Below, piece by piece: positions 4,902 through 7,335 of a DNA stretch of 7,335 nt; the stretch's first letter is position 1, and every line of letters begins with the position of its first letter. The DNA is from Deltaproteobacteria bacterium (lineage in GTDB: Bacteria > Desulfobacterota > DSM-4660 > Desulfatiglandales > B25-G16). The position numbers were made by a program, and so were the translations under genes. The stretch lies in contig CP070752.1 in NCBI GenBank assembly GCA_020348625.1, positions 2,636,923 through 2,644,257 of the forward strand, written 5' to 3'. Below the pieces are notes generated by a model. That model was not told where the DNA came from and searched no databases. It worked only from the letters and a program-made list of their open reading frames with translations.

Positions 4902-7335
4902 ATGAAGCTTTGTCAAAATTGTGGTCAGCTGGTGGCCGAAGAGATCACTACCTGCCCCTCCTGCGGCAGCGAGGTTGCCGAAGGGAGAAGATACATTGAT
5001 GATTACCATATCGAGAAGATCCTCCATGAGGGCTATGCAAGCATCCTCTGCAAAGGCAGGAAGGAGGGCGAGGAAGAGCCGGTAATGATCCGCATCTTTA
5101 CACCCCAATCCGGAGTCGACGAAACGATCGCCCTTCGCCTTAAACAGGAATTGGAGGAACTCAAGAAACTTCCTGAAGAATATTTTGTAAGGCATCTCGA
5201 CATCCGGAGATCTTCCGACGGTTTGTGGTACAGGGTTAGTGAATGGATCGACGCGGAAAACTGGGGCACTTTATTAGCTTCCGGTCGCCTTAAGGACTAC
5301 CGAGTGGCTTTCAAGCTTTTTCACAGAATAGCATCAATCCTCGAAGGCCTCCACCAGATCGGGCACTTTATACCACATCTTATCTTAGACGACATCATGG
5401 TATTTGAAGGGGATCGCGAAGAGCTCGAGGTCAAAATCGATTACAAGCTTTCTCGATTTCTGGATCCCGAAATGGATCGGCCCGGACCCATGCTGAAGAA
5501 ACTGCTAACCTGCCATCCGGATATCATCAACCAGCGGCCCTTGGATTTCAGAAGCGATATCTGGTCTTTGGGTAAAATCTTCGTGGAACTGCTTACCGCC
5601 GACTTCGAAGCCGATGATTACCTGGCTAAAGTAGACGAAATACCATTGCCCCAGGAAGTTGCCGTTTTGTTCAAAATCATGCTGGCCGAGGACCCAAATC
5701 TCCGGCCCCAGTCAATGGCGGATGTGGCTGAAACCCTCTCGCGGGTTAGTGACGAAGAGCTTGAAGCCGCCGAGCAAAGTCGCCTCGAATCGGCCCCGGC
5801 ACCAGTGAAACAGATAAAAGGGCTTAAGAAAAGGATGACTCTCTTGGTGGCCATTGTGCTCGTGCTCGGGCTTTTGATCGGAGGTCTTGCCTGGTATTAC
5901 TTCAGCTTCAAAGCAAGGGATACCGAGGCCATCCTTCTGAGTTACGCCAACAAGTATGCCGGCTCAGTGGCCTTCGTAATGGTTGATTATCGGCTGCTTG
6001 ATGGTGAATCCGTTGCGTATCACAATCGGACCGAGGGTACCGCCTTTCTCGTGGATAGGAATGGTTACCTGTTGACCAACCGACATGTGGCCTGTCCATG
6101 GCTGGAGGACAGCAATCTCTATGTGATCATCAATATGCTCAGGCAAAATGAGCGACCACTCCGTTTGGTATATCAGGTATATTTATGGTTTGAAGGCGAA
6201 AAAGCCTTCAATCGCTTGCCAGATTTGTCAGCAAGCACCGATGTAGAAGACATTTACTCTATTGATTCGGCCTTTAGCACAAACGGAAGCCGGCGCTTGA
6301 TCATTTCCGGAGTCTCCAAATCTCCGGCCAAAACCTGGCAGCTGGTGAAATCTCCCCTCAAAGATGACTTTGCTGTACTTAAAATCGATCAGGTGCCGGA
6401 GGGGCTTGAACCTCTGCCCCTGGATCTTGATCTGGATCCTCTGAAAGTCCCCAGGCTTTCACCCGTCATTACTCTGGGTTTTCCCCTTGGCAGCCGAACC
6501 CAGGAATCTAACGTCAATGTGAGTGTAACCCAAGGCCACGTGCGCCGTACATTTGAAAATATGCTCCAGGTTGACACCTCAATCCATAGCGGCAACAGTG
6601 GAGGGCCGATAATCGATATTCGCGGCAAGGTCATCGGCATTGCCTCAGGTGTTGCTGTAGGATGGGCAGTCGGGCCGGTGCCAATAGCTACCCCCTTGTC
6701 TGACATTGGGATGATCCTGCCTATTACCAAGGCCGTAGCTTTTATTCAGGAGTTGAAGGCCGGGCAGATCAAATGGAATGGGGTTCTGGATCTATCAATT
6801 GAGGCCAAGCTAAAGCAGATCACTGACAACGCCAAACAGCGAAGATGGGACGATGCCACAGCTGTGGCCGATAAGGAACTCCAGCTCAGCCTTGACCCCA
6901 CATTGGTAATGGCGGCTGCAATTATGCACTTTTGCGCCGGGGACAACAATGGCGCCGAGAAACTCTTCGGTCAAGCTTTATCAATGGATAATGAAAACAA
7001 AAAGCCAAAGCTGATGCTCTTCATTATCGATTGGCTGAACGCCAAACCTCATATACGCACGTACCGCCAGGAATTATTGGCTTTGGATTGGCGATCACCG
7101 ACCGAATTCCTGGGTCACCTAGTCAAGGTACTGGAAGGAATGGTTGATGAGGAATCAGCCCTCAAAGGAGGCTACACCGAGGGTGAAGAGAGCTGGCTTC
7201 ATTACGTTGTCGGTCTTATCCGGGCCAAACGAGGGGACCTGGCGGATTCGGAAAGGCTACTGAAAAAGGCTGTGTTAGCTGCGGACATCGATGACTGGTT
7301 GTTCTTCTTGGCCCTCGCCGAACTGGAAAAGGTTC
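4902..7335 (+). CDS. Zinc ribbon-pseudokinase-TM-trypsin-like protease-TPR fusion (3' partial)
   Basis: A single frame stays open for 811 codons to the window edge. ATG 4902 is the only plausible start: an in-frame TAA sits at 4878-4880 and no other start codon lies between. No strong Shine-Dalgarno is visible, only GCGAG at 4891-4895. Domains in order: a zinc ribbon with C4-C7 and C18-C21; a protein-kinase-like fold at about 35-275; a membrane helix at 313-336 preceded by KK-R charges; a trypsin/HtrA-like protease at about 350-620; and helical TPR-like repeats from about 630 to the end. The kinase is degenerate: the VAIK lysine is R64, the HRD aspartate aligns with H159, and DFG reads D180-Y-K, while the structural D219 (SDIWSLG) and R268 (LRP) remain. 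The protease keeps H395 (TNRHV), D489 (DFAVLK) and S566 (GNSGGP). His to Asp is 94 residues, about 60 more than in DegP, so an insertion sits there. No PDZ domain is seen. The pseudokinase should face the cytoplasm and the protease the outside. It may sense cytoplasmic state and gate extracytoplasmic proteolysis; this role is inferred. Confidence 0.88.
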   Translation, partial: MKLCQNCGQLVAEEITTCPSCGSEVAEGRRYIDDYHIEKILHEGYASILCKGRKEGEEEPVMIRIFTPQSGVDETIALRLKQELEELKKLPEEYFVRHLDIRRSSDGLWYRVSEWIDAENWGTLLASGRLKDYRVAFKLFHRIASILEGLHQIGHFIPHLILDDIMVFEGDREELEVKIDYKLSRFLDPEMDRPGPMLKKLLTCHPDIINQRPLDFRSDIWSLGKIFVELLTADFEADDYLAKVDEIPLPQEVAVLFKIMLAEDPNLRPQSMADVAETLSRVSDEELEAAEQSRLESAPAPVKQIKGLKKRMTLLVAIVLVLGLLIGGLAWYYFSFKARDTEAILLSYANKYAGSVAFVMVDYRLLDGESVAYHNRTEGTAFLVDRNGYLLTNRHVACPWLEDSNLYVIINMLRQNERPLRLVYQVYLWFEGEKAFNRLPDLSASTDVEDIYSIDSAFSTNGSRRLIISGVSKSPAKTWQLVKSPLKDDFAVLKIDQVPEGLEPLPLDLDLDPLKVPRLSPVITLGFPLGSRTQESNVNVSVTQGHVRRTFENMLQVDTSIHSGNSGGPIIDIRGKVIGIASGVAVGWAVGPVPIATPLSDIGMILPITKAVAFIQELKAGQIKWNGVLDLSIEAKLKQITDNAKQRRWDDATAVADKELQLSLDPTLVMAAAIMHFCAGDNNGAEKLFGQALSMDNENKKPKLMLFIIDWLNAKPHIRTYRQELLALDWRSPTEFLGHLVKVLEGMVDEESALKGGYTEGEESWLHYVVGLIRAKRGDLADSERLLKKAVLAADIDDWLFFLALAELEKV

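Noticed and set aside
4839..5854. Several minus-strand frames of 78-118 codons opposite the start of the fusion gene
   Set aside because: The plus strand encodes a continuous 811-codon protein with clear domains; the antisense frames have no recognisable motifs.
1..7335. Mobile element, CRISPR array, tRNA or rRNA
   Set aside because: No transposase or integrase, regularly spaced repeats, terminal inverted repeats or RNA-gene signatures were seen on either strand.

Overview
The window is bacterial. It appears to come from an anaerobe with a Desulfobacterota/Deltaproteobacteria-like gene repertoire: a molybdopterin aromatic-ring enzyme, an AMP-forming acyl-CoA synthetase, a DUF169 protein and a large multidomain signalling protein, all at moderate GC. 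The taxonomic guess is inference from gene content only; no rRNA or other marker is present.

Left part (1-3568, + strand): a probable catabolic operon. It opens with the C-terminal ~350 codons of a DMSO-reductase-family molybdopterin enzyme whose 5' end lies outside the window. Three bases later comes its iron-sulfur partner. The partner has exactly the twelve cysteines needed for three [4Fe-4S] clusters, with the ligands of a fourth cluster selectively gone, and it carries a C-terminal beta-sandwich (CnaB/carboxypeptidase-regulatory-like) domain. That combination matches the small subunit of pyrogallol-phloroglucinol transhydroxylase (AthL/AthS of Pelobacter acidigallici) and its relatives such as resorcinol hydroxylase. 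After 130 bp, which hold an open, coding-like stretch in frame behind the amber stop of the small subunit, comes a complete AMP-forming acyl/aryl-CoA synthetase. Together these suggest anaerobic turnover of a polyhydroxylated aromatic, with CoA activation of an aromatic acid or a ring-cleavage product.

Middle (3569-4901): a convergent gene on the - strand encodes a cysteine-rich DUF169 protein. A weak hairpin lies between it and the CoA synthetase gene. Upstream of it is a 469-bp divergent intergenic region with candidate promoters for both directions and a small palindrome over one of them.

Right part (4902-7335, + strand, running off the window): one uninterrupted reading frame of at least 811 codons. 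It encodes an N-terminal zinc ribbon, a degenerate protein-kinase fold lacking all the main catalytic residues, a single transmembrane helix, an HtrA/trypsin-like serine protease with an intact His-Asp-Ser triad and a long insertion between His and Asp, and a TPR-like helical C-terminus. The predicted topology puts the pseudokinase in the cytoplasm and the protease outside the membrane. This fusion is the most unusual element of the window; it looks like a transmembrane regulator of extracytoplasmic proteolysis, but that role is inferred from architecture.
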